Source: Zoroaster sp. YZ-2022
Taxonomy: Eukaryota; Echinodermata; Asteroidea; Forcipulatida; Zoroasteridae
NCBI GenBank assembly: GCA_029582265.1
Contig: CM055835.1
Coordinates: 10,283,500-10,347,499 of the forward strand
Direction of reading: 5' to 3'
Length of the DNA: 64,000 bases
Part shown: in pieces, positions 11,561-23,129 of the stretch
Position numbering within the stretch: position 1 is the stretch's first letter
Layout: each line of letters starts with the position of its first letter
Notes under the pieces: model-generated
Told to the model about the DNA's origin: nothing
What the model saw: only the letters and a program-made list of their open reading frames with translations
Databases searched by the model: none
Program-made: the position numbers and the translations under genes

Positions 11561-12888
11561 GGGCAGCTTTAATCAACCTCTTTCATCCATCCGGCTATAC
11601 AACCATCCTGAATCTTCCTCTTCTCAATCTTCCTGGCATAACGAGCTCCTACTGGTGCTGCGTTTTATCACATTCAGAGGGTCCGCGGAAAGGAGATAAA
11701 TCCGTCTCTGCAATTATCTTATTATTAGTCTTAAATCTGTTGTTACTGGCTTTATCTTATCTTTTTGTGGAGTCCCTTAATTGTAAGCGAAATCGCGTCA
11801 AACACAACATTCTGTCCGACCACTTTTACTACAAATCTTCAATAACTTCTCCACTTTCAAAAACATGGTACATCATGACATGTTTCACTTTAACCGAAAA
11901 GAAAATCACTTGGTTTATATAAAACACAGTTTCGCTACTTTTCCATTGTTTTATGCGCTTAACGCATTTCTCTTTTGTATAAATCAAATTTGACTTATGT
12001 CTCAATTGAAACTGTCTTCTTTAATTTGTATATATTGTTTTTATTGTTTAGACAATAACGTTTCAGTTGAAAAGTCAAAAAGTGTAAGTCTAAGTCTCAG
12101 TCTAGAATCTTCTCCTTTCAACTTCTCCTCGTTGTTCTTGTTCTTGTTCTTGTTGTATATATAGGTAGGTGGGGATGTTTGGAGTAGGATTGTCATCCAT
12201 GGACTTCTTGAGAGTTCAATCTCCTGGGGTCTGTTTAAAATAGGAATTAAATATGTTGTTAGTTTAAAAGAGATAAGTTTGAGTTCAGATTCTATTGTAT
12301 TTGTCTGACCCAGCATGAATATCGTCCTCGAGTCATAAAAAAGTACATTGCAAATCATGTTCATGACGAGCAAGTTATTCAGAAATCAACGAAATCCATA
12401 GTTTTTGCGTGGTTTTAGGGGAAAAAATGATTCATTTCTTAATTATACAAATGTTTTATGTGATTTAACAATTCTTAATACTTTCCATAATTTTGCTATA
12501 ATATTAAAAACGTTAATGTTCTGACCGACCACCTTTCTCCTCCATTGACTTTGTGCACAAACGTGTGCGTTTGTTTACATTCTTTCAAACCAACGCCCAC
12601 TGATCGAGGCATAGACCCTTTTTATAATATTATTCTACTTCCAGCGAAATATCACTCTTGCCATTTAACAAAACTGCCTCCGCTGTTGGATGTGAAGGTG
12701 TTTTGCTCAAAGACACAAATACATAATTTTTTACCATGGTCCAAAGTAATTTGTAATTTCCATTAGTATCAAACATGCTTTACCACTAGACCACTGCACT
12801 TGTGCTTCTACTTTTTCCATATTAGGGCGTGGCTGCACGCCCGTTTGCACATCCTTACACACACACATGTGTTTACCACATGTTGGTG
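11560..12888. other. No gene recognised
   Basis: ORFs of 73-122 codons here (for example 11554-11922) show no family signature, and adjacent frames are equally open. Codon content follows the local AT bias. Nothing further can be supported. Confidence 0.4.
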
Positions 12889-13450
12889 ATAAACTGTTAG
12901 AATTCACTCTTAGATTTAGAACAAAAGCGTTAACAATTTCAAAACTACATGCACAAACATGACGGCTCGAAAAAAAGGACAACAGGGGTAAAATTACAAA
13001 CTGTGGACACGAAGGTGCCATGACGACAAAACGTAATGTATTATATTCTTATTAGAATGTATTAGATTATATAGTTGTATGTGGAATACTGAAGTTTACA
13101 GTGAACTATATACATGTATGCCTCGTGTTCGTGGCAGAGAACTTCAAAGGCCGTTCACACAAATAGGCTATGCATAAATGGTGCTTCTTAATAACTCATT
13201 CTTAAACCGTTTTCGAAAATCATAATTCAAAATCTATAACATGGTGCAAAGATTGTGAAAATGTCTTTTTAATAGTTCATGGGATATAATTTTTTGAAAA
13301 TATTCAGGGTGATTTGAGTGTAATTCGATATCAGTGACCTCACTGTGACGTCACAACTTGGGATACAATTACATGTTAAGGTCTAACTATGTGTTAGAAG
13401 TTTTAAGGTTCTGTGAACTTTGCAACTATATTTTTGTCTGGATATGTTTC
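12889..13450. repeat. Dispersed non-coding repeat family, copy C
   Basis: Matches the 7.48-8.70 kb family. TTAGAATTCACTCTTAGAT...GACACGAAGGTG is at 12897-13018. GCAAAGATTGTGAAAAT, GTGTAATTCGATATC, TGACGTCACAACTT and AAGGTCTAACTATGTGTTA lie in 13240-13405. Copies differ by many small indels. Confidence 0.65.
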
Positions 13451-13795
13451 ACTGGAGAAGAGGAAGAAAAAGTAAACAAAGGTGTTCGTGCTGTAAGCTC
13501 GAACACCTATAAAACAATAAACACCTAAACACCTATAAAAAAGAACAATATCAAGAGGTGTTTGACTTAACTAAACACATAAAATCGAGAGTTATCAAAC
13601 TTATATGGGTGCTAAGAAATAGTCAGGTTCTTTTGGGCTTTGTGATGGTGTGGAGGTGATTTTTCAGAGTACAAAAAAACCCTTATGTTTGATTTTCTTA
13701 AGGTGGGGCACAGACCTCTAGCCAGTGGGGGCACGTTCCCACAGGCACTCGAGGCCGTATTAAAACCAAACATTGAACTACTGAGGAAAGCATAA
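13451..13795. other. No gene recognised
   Basis: AT-rich sequence with short runs repeating aacacctataaaa around 13500-13545. No coding evidence. Confidence 0.4.
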
Positions 13796-13985
13796 TTTAT
13801 TGTCATCATGTTTCCATGCTAATGTAAAGACACATCCATAGTTTATGACATTCAATAACCCATTTAAAGTCTTCCAGTATTAATAACAAGAAATGTGGCA
13901 CTTTAGTTAATGAATTTCTGTTCAAGGAAATGCTGCAATATAATCAAGACTGCAAACGACTTCTTTAAATTCTCAGAAAGAAAGA
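13796..13985 (+). repeat. Direct repeat, first copy
   Basis: Shares TTATGACATTCAATAACCCA, TTAGTTAATGAATTTC and a final TCTCAGAAA block with 14297-14470. Non-coding. Confidence 0.6.
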
Positions 13986-14296
13986 ATAGCGCAGTACAGT
14001 GCTATACACATCAGTGGGCCGAAATTAAATCGGTAATAATAATAATAAAATGCTAATAATGAACACTTAGTAAGAGAGCTGGTTATCTGCCAAACGCGGC
14101 ATTCATGGCATATAAATACAATTATATAAATTAAACAAACGACAACAGAAAATATGGGTTTAAGGGATGATTTGAATGATGACAGGGATTGTTGTTGGCG
14201 AAGTTGCAGAAGAACGGTGACCCCGGAATGATGTGTGGGGACAGCCCGATGCCGTGATAAAAAATGATAAACTAATCGAGAGCATATTCTTTATAG

Positions 14297-14470
14297 TCAT
14301 TATCATGTTCATGGTAAGTAATACACCCAATCAATTATGACATTCAATAACCCATTTGAAAGTCTATATTACCATACAAGTAATATGGATATTTAGTTAA
14401 TGAATTTCAAGAATGTGCGCCTGGGATTACCTGTCAATGAGTGGAAACATGTCATTTATAATCTCAGAAA
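14297..14470 (+). repeat. Direct repeat, second copy
   Basis: Second copy of the 13.8 kb repeat, with internal insertions and deletions. The 74-codon ORF starting at 14400 begins inside the repeat and is not credible as a gene. Confidence 0.6.
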
Positions 14471-14639
14471 ATGGTCGGTTTGGTCTCGGTCTTACGGACA
14501 CAAAGGTCTCCACCCCTCGAACAACGAGATCACGGTCTCAGACTTGTTTAATATCATTCAACACTGGCAATGCCCTCCCTGGACTCAGCCTCTGAGGATG
14601 CGCAGTGGCACCTTCCGTGTCTGAACTCCGGATCTGGAA

Positions 14640-15125
14640 AAAATCGGGGGAGACAATACATTTCCACTAATTATGACGTCAGCCCTATTACAGCAATGCG
14701 TTGAGTTGGGCACCCAGCACTCACTACCCATGTATATCAACGTTGATTGTTAATTCATGCCATTATGTATTATATCATGGGTTCGCACGGACCTTCTTAG
14801 ATCTCCGATACATGCGGAATACTAACTAACCCGGAATAGGTTAAACATCTTGTCCTACCGCCAAGGTCGGTTGTTCAAACGAGTGTCGATCAGACGTTCC
14901 TAAACTTATGAACCTTGATTTCCTAAAACGATCTGAGACTCCTAACCTCATCCGCCAATATGGCTCAAGCATGTTTCCCAGGTGCGGAATTCTCCTGAGG
15001 ACGATCAGAGCATACCTGTCGAAACGTTGTAACCTCAGTTCTTTTCAGAACTAATTACTACTCAATAGAGAATTTCATAGTGTCACCGCAATTGGTTTAC
15101 TTATCTTGCTCTTAAGAGTTGCGAG
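14640..15125 (+). mobile_element. Possible Penelope-like element 3' tail remnant
   Basis: ACGATCAGAGCATACCTGTC leads into a CGAAACGTTG motif, and a GTTCTTTTCAGAAC inverted repeat and TGTCACCGCAA follow. The same order (TCGAAACGTTG, GGTTCT..CAGGAACC, TGTTACCGCAA) lies just after the Penelope-like coding remnant at 44.05-44.30 kb. No RT or endonuclease frame was recognised here, so the assignment rests on these short shared blocks. Confidence 0.35.
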
Positions 15126-16552
15126 CAATTTCGACAGTTTCAGGTAAGTGGGCAATTATTATTATTATATATAGGTTTTTGGGCCAAATTCGCCAATTGA
15201 GCGTTCACATTCGTTTTCGTGCTTTCGTATTAAGTAATAATTTTGCTAATCAGTTTGCTACCAGGGTTTGAATTCAATTTCGTCACTGCATTCAATTTCG
15301 TCACGGAAAGTTTTGTGGTGCATCCGTAATTCTGTTCGCCAGATTGAAGCGAATGAGGATATGCACTTGAGTTTATTTTCAATTTAGTTTACAGGCAATC
15401 CAATTTCACACAATGGCGACATTGAATACTGTTGGTGACAGAATGAAGCTAAAACATTCACAAACAGGAATCTATTGATTTTGTTTAATATTTATATTGG
15501 TGAAATACTCAATATAAATACCGGCAGTACAGATCAGTTTTACAGTGTAAAACGTCTGAGATTTGTTTGTTCTTCATCTTTTTTTCTCGAAATGTAGTGT
15601 TTTAAATGATTGCGTTCAAAAGGGCGATACAAACAGTAAATGCTTTATGATCTCAATTTAGAAAATTGGAGAACAAAATTATTCACCCCAAATTACCACG
15701 AATCTAGAGTATACTTGCTGTGATGAAAACGTAATTCTGCTTGATGAAACTTTGGGTCACGGGTTATATGCCGGATATAACCTGCATACGTACACTTATC
15801 CAACTTGTTTTATCTTCTGAATATTTCAACAGGGAACTTCCATAAAGCAAACTGTTTTTCTATATATGGTTTTGTGGTTCCATTTTATTTCTAATTCTAA
15901 CTATATACCCAGGCCAATATTTCGACATTAAGGTCATTGTTGGAAAAAAGTACTTATAATAAATGAGATCTTCTCCCCAAAATAATAGGGCAACATTATT
16001 ATTGAACACATTTATAATATAATAAACATTAAACAAAATTCTGATTTGTTTTGGAACGTTCTATTACAGAGTTGTAGTCCAGTACTTTGTCATCAGTGAA
16101 GTACTTTTCCATGATCCTACAGTGTGAGTACGAGTTCGATTTCCAAAGTCCAATGTACAAAACTGGCTGAAATCACGGATATGCACTGTAAAAATAGTGT
16201 TTACAATTTAAACACATTTCTAAACACTTAACTTGTACTCACTTTGTTCACATGTTTAGCTAACACATGTATAGATCGTGCTTTTCTGTGATGTGTGTTT
16301 GACTAAAACCAAAAACCTGTTTATGAACAGGTGTCAAAAACCTAAGCACGTTTAGCTTTGTGACATGTTACAGAGGATAGCCATTTGGCATTTAAACGCA
16401 TTCCTATATCGTTTATTTTGCGTGTGTTTAATTTGTTTACAGTGAGGGTGTCATTGGAAATCGTGCATTATTATTATTATTTCTTTCACAATATCTTGTG
16501 GAAGGCACAAAACATCACGTGTAACGCCTTAACTATGGAGAGGTCGAAAGAA
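15126..16552. other. No gene recognised
   Basis: AT-rich sequence. 16180-16370 contains short repeats of AACACA/TGTGTT type beginning with GCACTGTAAAAATAG, a common start of small non-autonomous DNA elements, but no matching end was identified. Confidence 0.4.
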
Positions 16553-17602
16553 GTGAACATCTGCTTTTCCAGATTTCTAAATAATGAAAAAAGCAGATTG
16601 AACGTTGTTAGCTCGTGCATGTTTATACTTTTCTGGTTTTTCTTTCACCTAAAAAGTAGAGTGAATTCGTCATTTGGTAACATCCATTTCTACTTTCTGC
16701 TGATTTTCCAGTTTCACGAAAGCAGATTTTACCTTTTCTTTCACCTACACTGGTAAAAGTGGACATCTGCTTTCTGGCACTTCAGCTACAACTCGAAAAA
16801 GTAGATCGAACGTTTTGGACAAATCCATTTCTGCTTTCTCTGCTTCCCGAAAAAAGCGGATCGAACAGTAGTCTAAAATGGACAAGTCTGCTTTGCACTG
16901 CATGAAGAAAACCCAGATTGTAATGATTGATAAATCTACTCCCCTATCTCCCCTAAAATAATGGACTAATCCTACCATCACAATACATGTCCCTACGTAT
17001 GCGCCAGGTAGTCGCGTTCCGTTCAAAGAAGTGTAGGGAGAAATAATAATGTCACAGCGTGCTTCCTTGTTTGATATGTGATGTCCGGCCCCTATTTTTC
17101 AACGAGCGGTTATCGTGTGGATTGTATTGGTGCATTGGTAGGACTTGACCATTATTTTGTGGATTTATCAAATCATCATGCTTTTCTTCAAGCTCAAAAC
17201 CAGACTTGTCACTTTAGGCCATTGTTGAAAACGTTCGATCCGCACTTTCGGGAAGCAGGAAGCTGAAAAATGGACTATCAAACCTTCGATCTACATTTCA
17301 ATTTATGGGAAACAAGAAAAGCAGATGTCCGCTTTTTAGGCTTCAATAATGACTAAACGTCTAATCTGCTTTTCAGAGCAGAAAGCAGAAAAAATGGACT
17401 ATTGTCGAAAACGTTCAATCTGCTTTTCGGAATGTAGAAACCAGAAAAGCAGATGTCCCGCTGACCGCCGGTGTGGGTGAAAAAGTAAAATCTGCTTTTC
17501 TTGAAACTGAAAAGCAGAAAAGTAGAAAAATGGATGTTACCAAAATGTTCAATCTGCTTTTCAATCTGCTTTTCATTATTTAGAAAGCTGAAAAGCAGAT
17601 GC
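16553..17602. mobile_element. Foldback element: about 450-bp inverted-repeat arms built from CTGCTTTTC modules
   Basis: The left arm (about 16553-16993) reads CATCTGCTTTTCC..ATTTCTAAATAATGAAAA..AGCAGATTGAACG. The right arm (about 17112-17602), taken as reverse complement, repeats the same order of blocks: CATCTGCTTTTCAGC, TTTCTAAATAATGAAAA, GCAGATTGAAC, GGTAACATCCATTT, GAACGTTTT, CTGCTTCCCGAAA, AAAATAATGG, CCTACCA. About 120 bases separate the arms. Within each arm the motif AAAAGCAGAT/ATCTGCTTTT recurs in both orientations. No transposase was seen. A related, shorter structure lies at 22.48-22.93 kb. ORFs across it are repeat shadows. Confidence 0.75.
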
Positions 17603-17609
17603 GCACACA

Positions 17610-18175
17610 AACCTCCTTATACTTCATGTAACTCATCGTCCAATAATGTTTACTGTACACATTTGGTGTATTGACGTATAAATGTTGAATGATCTTATGA
17701 ACGGAGTCCCAGATCGCCTCTTTTGCGACAAAGAGGTGAGTGAGAGTGAGAGCCATTGTCCGAAGGAACTTGCTATTTCAGAATGCACAAAATGATTCTC
17801 TCCCTCCTGCCAGACAGGAGTCCCATACCCGCATCACCTGTGTTATAATGCGCATCAGTTCACACGCTATGACAATTTATTTTGCCAAAACAGCCCATTT
17901 CACCCTTTTTATCATTTTGTTGAATAGGTAGTCTTTGGCAATGTGCAGCTTTTTTAAAGATGAGAACCAGACAAATCTATGTGCAATATAATAATTCCCA
18001 TTTTTCTTGTGTCTTAACCAATCAATTTTAAATATTTCTTTCTATATATTTGTTTTAATGTTTACTGGTTTTGATAGCTTTTAATATTGTAAATTATCAT
18101 GCAATTTGACCTTTGGGTCACAATGTGATGATGTTAATAAAATATACCATATACATACCATATACCACATCGTTT
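17610..18175. other. Non-coding; ends with a LINE-like 3' tail
   Basis: The stretch at about 18000-18150 (TTTTAATATTGTAAATTATC, ATGCAATTTGACCTTTGGGT, then a short (TAA)-type tail) resembles the 3' UTR end of a LINE. A similar CTTTTGGTCAC...AATGAATAAA tail occurs near 28700. No coding part is attached. Confidence 0.4.
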
Positions 18176-19172
18176 TGATTATAAATAAACAATGGGTTTT
18201 ATTTTAGCTAAACATATCTCGATATGCAAAAACGTTAATTCTATCACCGTGGACAAATGGTTAAAAACTATTTCCAAGAATTGCGTAGAATTAGAGAGTG
18301 ACGACTGATTATAAAGATTCAGACTTTGTCCAAACTCAGCACGAAAGGAAGACAAATTATACCCCAAAATAGTGGGTTGTGGATACAGATACGAATATTT
18401 AATATTAGATGTGTTGTATGATTTATTATTATAAGTTGTAAAATCTGATTAAAAGGGTTACAAAAAGGGTTGTGTGTTCTAAGGTTTATTATTTTTTTAA
18501 ATAAAAAATTAAAAATATAATAAAATAATTAAATAAAAAAATTAAAATTAAAAAATAAATATGATGAAAATGATAATACTTTGTTTGACGGATCTATGTA
18601 AAAGTGGATTAATGTCAAATAAAAATAAAACAAAAAAAAAAAATAGAAATTATTAAAAGGGTTATTAAAAGAAAATAATAAGGGTTAGGAGAAGGTTATA
18701 GCCAGCAACTATAAGGTTCTTAAAACAGCCTTTTTTTTTATTTTTATTTTTAATTTTTGCAAATAAATAAATTAAAAATAGCATGACTCGTCAGGTGCAG
18801 TATGCTATAAGGCTTATGGCAGGTTTCGTCTCATGAGACTGCACGACCTGCCTGTTAAGTACTCTTTTTAAAGAATAGTAGGCGAAATGAACAAAGTTAT
18901 TAAAAAAAATTATATAAAAAAAAGAAGGAAATCTCACCTATTATGTGAAGAAAAAATAACAATTGGAGGAGGAACTAGGAGTGTCTAATAATTAACGTTG
19001 ATGTATCTGACAATTGAAAAAGAAAATTTTTACAAACTATTTTTATGTTGACGGGAATGCAGTAAATTTAATGATAGTTTAATAACGTTAAAAATACTGC
19101 AAAATAGACCTATTAGAAGGAGATCAACAAAATAAATTGTTTACACATAATAAAATTCGGTTATAAATATTG
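18176..19172 (+). repeat. About 1-kb AT-rich repeat, first copy
   Basis: Begins TTGATTATAAATAAACA and ends near GGTTATAAATATTGGAGCTT. A second copy in direct orientation is at 19975-20955. Shared landmarks include ATCACCGTGGACA, CGACTGATTATAAAGATTC, GCATGACTCGTCA, CTGCACGACCTGCCTG and TCTCACCTATTATGTGAAG. Both copies are non-coding and differ mainly by one- to three-base indels. Confidence 0.85.
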
Positions 19173-19974
19173 GAGCTTACTGCGTAAGATGAATAAACAA
19201 AGTCAGTAGAAATATGATGATAAACAGGAAACAAGGATAACAAGTAGGATGTAGAAATATGATTGCAACAATGTATCAAAACTCATGAAGTAAAAAAACA
19301 CGTCCATCACATCTGAAGGCATTAGTGTAATTAGTAATACAAAGCTATTTAAATAATAAAATAAAAATCGTATATTGCGTTTGTTATTAACAAAGAACAC
19401 ATTAGCATTTTAATAGGCTGGTAGAGGCGTTGAGCGCGTGCGTAAACGCGCGCGTGGAAAATGTCTTTACACAATAAAGAGATGAGACAAGATAGGAGGA
19501 TGAGTAACAGTAGGCTAATAAAAAATAAAAATAATTTAATCTAATTTAAAAAATTATATAAATAAATAAAAATAATAATAATATAAAGAGACTGGCTTGA
19601 AAAAAGGCAAACACAAAGATTTATTGATTGAAAAGTTTAGAAAAACAATTTATTTATTATTAATTTATTCAAATATTAAAATAATAGGCCTAAATTAAAC
19701 TTTTATACTTTTTCTTACTAACTTCCTTATTTAATTAATTAATTTATTTTGTTAGTGTAAATGATAAGGGGGAATAGGCAGTATGAAATAGAAAAGAAAG
19801 AATAAGAAGATATACATAAACATACATACACACACATATACATGCATACATACATACATACATATATAATTATATATATATATATATATAGGACAGTAAT
19901 AGGTAAATGAAAGCGAATAGTTTCCAAAATCTCGGTGACAAGAAAGAACGCTGTATCAAACCAAGTACATTGTT
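19173..19974. other. AT-rich spacer between the two 1-kb repeats
   Basis: No gene. 19425-19465 has a GCGCGTGCGTAAACGCGCGC run, unusually GC-rich for this region. 19800-19890 is a (TACA/CATA/TA)n tract. Confidence 0.5.
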
Positions 19975-20955
19975 TTTGATTATAAATAAACATAAGGTTT
20001 ATTTAGCCCTAAACATATCTCACGATATGCAAAACGTTAATTCTATCACCGTGGACAGAAATGGATTAAAACTATTCCAAGAAATTGCGTAGAATGAGTG
20101 ACGACTGATTATAAAGATTCAGAACTTTGTCAAACTCGGCACGAAGGAAGAAAAATTATACCCCAAAATGAGTGGGTTGTGGATACGAATATTTAATGTT
20201 AGATGATGTATTTGTATGATTTATTATTATAAGTTGTAAAAATCTGATTAAGAAGAAATTAAAGGGTTGTGTGTTCTAAAGGTTTTTTTTTAAATAAAAT
20301 GTTTTAAAAATATAAAAAATAAATAATTAAAAAACAAAAAAATAAACAAAATTATGATGAAAATGATAATATTTTGTTTGTGGATCTATCATAAAAAGGG
20401 TGGATTAATGTCAAATAAAAAATAAAACAAAGAAAAATAAATAGAAATTATTAAAAGGGTTATTAAAAGAAAATAATAAGGGTTAGGAGAAGGGTTACAG
20501 CCGGCAATATAAGAGTTCTTAAACAGCCTTTTTAAATTTATTTTCCAGAAAAAAAAAAAAAAAAAAAATAGCATGACTCGTCAAGATTTGATATGCTATA
20601 AGGCATGAGACTGCACGACCTGCCTGTAAGTACTCTTTTTAAAGAATAGTAAAGGGAAATTATATATAAAATATATTTAAAAAAAATAATAATTGGTTAA
20701 AAATAGGAAATCTCACCTATTATGTGAAGAAAAAAGAAAAGGTGGAGGAGGAACTAGGAGGGTCTGATAATTAACGTTGGTGTCAGAATCTGAAAAAAAA
20801 AAAAAAAAATACATATTTTTACAAAATATTTTATGTTGACGGAATGCACTAAAATTAATGATAGTTTAATAACCTATTAGAAGGAGATAACAAAAAGAAA
20901 TTGTTTACACATAATAAAATTTGGGTTATAAATATGAGCTTACCGTAAGAATATT
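19975..20955 (+). repeat. About 1-kb AT-rich repeat, second copy
   Basis: Second direct copy of the repeat at 18176-19172, with the same order of landmarks. Its first 25 bases (ATTATAAATAAACATAAGG) also appear at about 55504. No LTR-type TG...CA ends, primer-binding site or internal gag/pol were found, so an LTR interpretation is not supported. Confidence 0.85.
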
Positions 20956-21012
20956 AAGTTTAAATTTAGTGGGTGCGCTTCGAAGCGCCCCGCACCCCTC
21001 ATTAACATAAAA

Positions 21013-21859
21013 TTCGTGACGTACACACTGAGGCACTTGCCCAGAAGTATGTGCGTCGTATACAGCGCACCACTGCATGCAGAGTGTTGCTAGAGAAAAA
21101 AAGTTTCCATCAAGTTTTCTGTCCAGGTTTGGAAGCTTATTATTTTCTTGATATTGTCATCAGTGTTGCAGCAACACCACCAAAAGACAGTGTTGGTCTA
21201 CACCGCTTTCCATCTGATCCAAAACACACACGTATTTGGACGACTAAGGTGAAGCTGACCAGAGCAGAGAGTGGTCACAGGACCGACGGAACACTCATTT
21301 AGTGCACAGTTCGAGCAGACATGTTTGAACGGGACCTTCACAGCCAGTTCGGTATGGCTTATATAAAAGGCCATGCTGCTACGAGATGCAATTCCAACGA
21401 TATTCCTGCTAAGTAAGAAGGCGGACAGGCTCCAATGAAGAAGAGAAGTGTTTTTTAAAGCGAGAAAGACTCAGGAGTAAAGTGGCCATTACATTAATAA
21501 TACTCCAATAGCAACCCAGTCCCTTCCATGCAAAACAACATGTTCACACCATGCTCCTGTTTCAGTGGTGTTCACGGCATGAAAACATGCCACCGTGATT
21601 TTTCCACGATAATAAAAACATCGTGTCTGATTTTATATCCTGTAGAGACAAACATAAAACATTAAACCTTTCATCGTATGCCTGCGCTTGTTTTTGGATT
21701 TTTAAATGATCAGAACTTTGACTCAACTGTTTCTGTTATTTCATAAAATAACACCGTAATATTAACATTGCCTTCGGTGTGTTTTCAAACCCGCATGATG
21801 GGGGCTTGCCTTGCGTTTCACGGTACATAGAAATTCTCTGTCTTTGTGTACGTCACGAA
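21013..21859 (+). mobile_element. Small element with 15-bp inverted ends carrying a THAP remnant
   Basis: TTCGTGACGTACACA at 21013-21027 is the exact reverse complement of TGTGTACGTCACGAA at 21845-21859, with weaker similarity continuing outward (ATTAA..ATAAAA against TTAATGAAAACG). The enclosed 850 bases contain a THAP zinc-finger remnant and otherwise no recognised coding sequence. It may be a non-autonomous DNA element that kept only a THAP DNA-binding exon, but target-site duplication was not established. Confidence 0.45.
21150..21425 (+). pseudogene. THAP-type zinc-finger domain, frameshifted
   Basis: A Cys-rich start (QCCSNTTK, about 21155-21185) leads in the next frame into KDSVGLHRFPSDPK (about 21182-21222) and then IWTTKVKLTRAE. 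After a one-base shift, near 21295, comes CSAQFEQTCFERDLHSQFGM, and finally LLRDAIPTIF at about 21380-21410. This is the THAP order: C-X2-4-C, HRFP, a central Trp, CSxHF, and the terminal AVPTIF box. THAP domains bind DNA in cellular factors and in P-element-type transposases. Here the His of CSxHF appears as Gln and two or three indels split the frame, so it is either a pseudogene or poorly corrected. No C-terminal effector or transposase region follows in frame. Domain identity is well supported; the origin (host or transposon) is open. Confidence 0.7.
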
Positions 21860-22009
21860 CGTTTTCATTAAAACTTCGAAAATTCAGGGAGTAAATTTGC
21901 AATTAATAATCCTCGAACTCAAAAAACAAACATTTAAAGTGTTTTTAATTCATACCAATTAATATAACAGCACCAAAAAATTAAGTTGGGTAAATACACT
22001 CTTTACTGG

Positions 22010-22265
22010 GACCTTTAACGCATATGTAACTATGACTTAATACTCATAATTATGACTTAGCGTAATTTCATAAGTGTGATGTAGCATAAGTCATAATGTT
22101 CTATAAACTCATGTCCCTTTAAACGCTTTGGTGTATGTCTGCGTACTGCCACTGTCAATCCGTCCTTACTCTATGGGCCAGAACTAAGTTATAAATATGA
22201 GATATAATTATGCCAGATATTAACTCATAAGTATGACTTAAACTTAATAAATTTTTTCACTATAA
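22010..22265. repeat. Diverged TCATAATTATGA palindrome array (copy 1)
   Basis: Contains ACTCATAATTATGACTTA, GTCATAATG, then CCCTTTAAACGCTTTGGTGT and GCCACTGTCAAT..CCGTCC.....CTATGGGC, then more TAAGT..ATGACTTA units. It is a diverged version of the array at 23.13-23.77 kb, with the same non-palindromic module in the middle. Non-coding. Confidence 0.6.
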
Positions 22266-22479
22266 TAGGCATGTCTTTGTCTGTTGGTATTACTGTATGA
22301 TTGTACTGTATAAATGTCAACTGTATGCTTTATACTGATAATCATAATGTACTCTTAATCTATTGTACACAGTTATAAGATTAAGTTGCTCATAACATGT
22401 AAATAGATGTGTGACATTGTCACTACAACACAACAAATTACCCGCGAAAATAAAATGTACACATGTGCACTGATCTACA

Positions 22480-22935
22480 TATTGCACTGAAAAGCAGAAA
22501 AGTAGAAAAAATGGATGTTATACCAAAATGCTCAATCTATATTTTAGGTGGAAGAAAAGCAGAAAAATAGAAAAAGTGCACTTACCAGCAACGACTAAAT
22601 CTGCTTTTTCATTATTTAGAAATCTGAAAAGCAGATGTCCACTTTTCGACCTCCACAGCAGCCTAAATGTGTTTACTGGTTACCCCACAACCCGAAAAGT
22701 AGAACGAACATTTGGACGATCATTTTCTGCTTCCCTGCTTCCCGAAAAGCGGATTGCGTTTTTACTCAACAGTGGCCTAAAGTAGACAAATCTGCTTTGT
22801 TCTTGAAGACAAGCAGATGATGATTTGATAAATCGTCCTCACTACGACAAAATAATGGACGAATCTACCAATACCTGTTGAGAAAGCGTTCGATCCGCTT
22901 TTCGGGAAGCAGGAAAGCTGAAAAATGGATTTGTC
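22480..22935. mobile_element. Second CTGCTTTTC-module foldback element
   Basis: AAAAGCAGAAAAGTAGAAAA and ATCTGCTTTTTCATTATTTAG modules, then a left-arm-like stretch (GCTTCCCGAAAAGCGGAT, GGCCTAAAGTAGACAA, GATTTGATAAATC, AAAATAATGGA). A short inverted return follows at about 22875-22930 (TTCGATCCGCTTTTCGGGAA). Same family as 16.55-17.60 kb, rearranged and shorter. The ORF at 22528-22785 lies inside it and is not credible. Confidence 0.65.
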
Positions 22936-23129
22936 CAACGAACTTGTTCTAACATTCTTGATCGTGCAACTCAAGTCAACTAAATTCCAATAATTTTTAT
23001 TCCAAAGTGAAATAAACAGCATATAAAAATTTCCCAAAACCTGTGTTTCGCTTCGAGGGCAATGATTCATCAAAATACATTCATTGTGACAAAATCTCTT
23101 ATTGGAGTCATAATTATGACTTCCGTTGA

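Noticed and set aside
18176..20955. LTR retrotransposon with the two 1-kb repeats as LTRs
   Set aside because: No TG...CA termini, no primer-binding site or polypurine tract, and only 800 bases of non-coding DNA between them.
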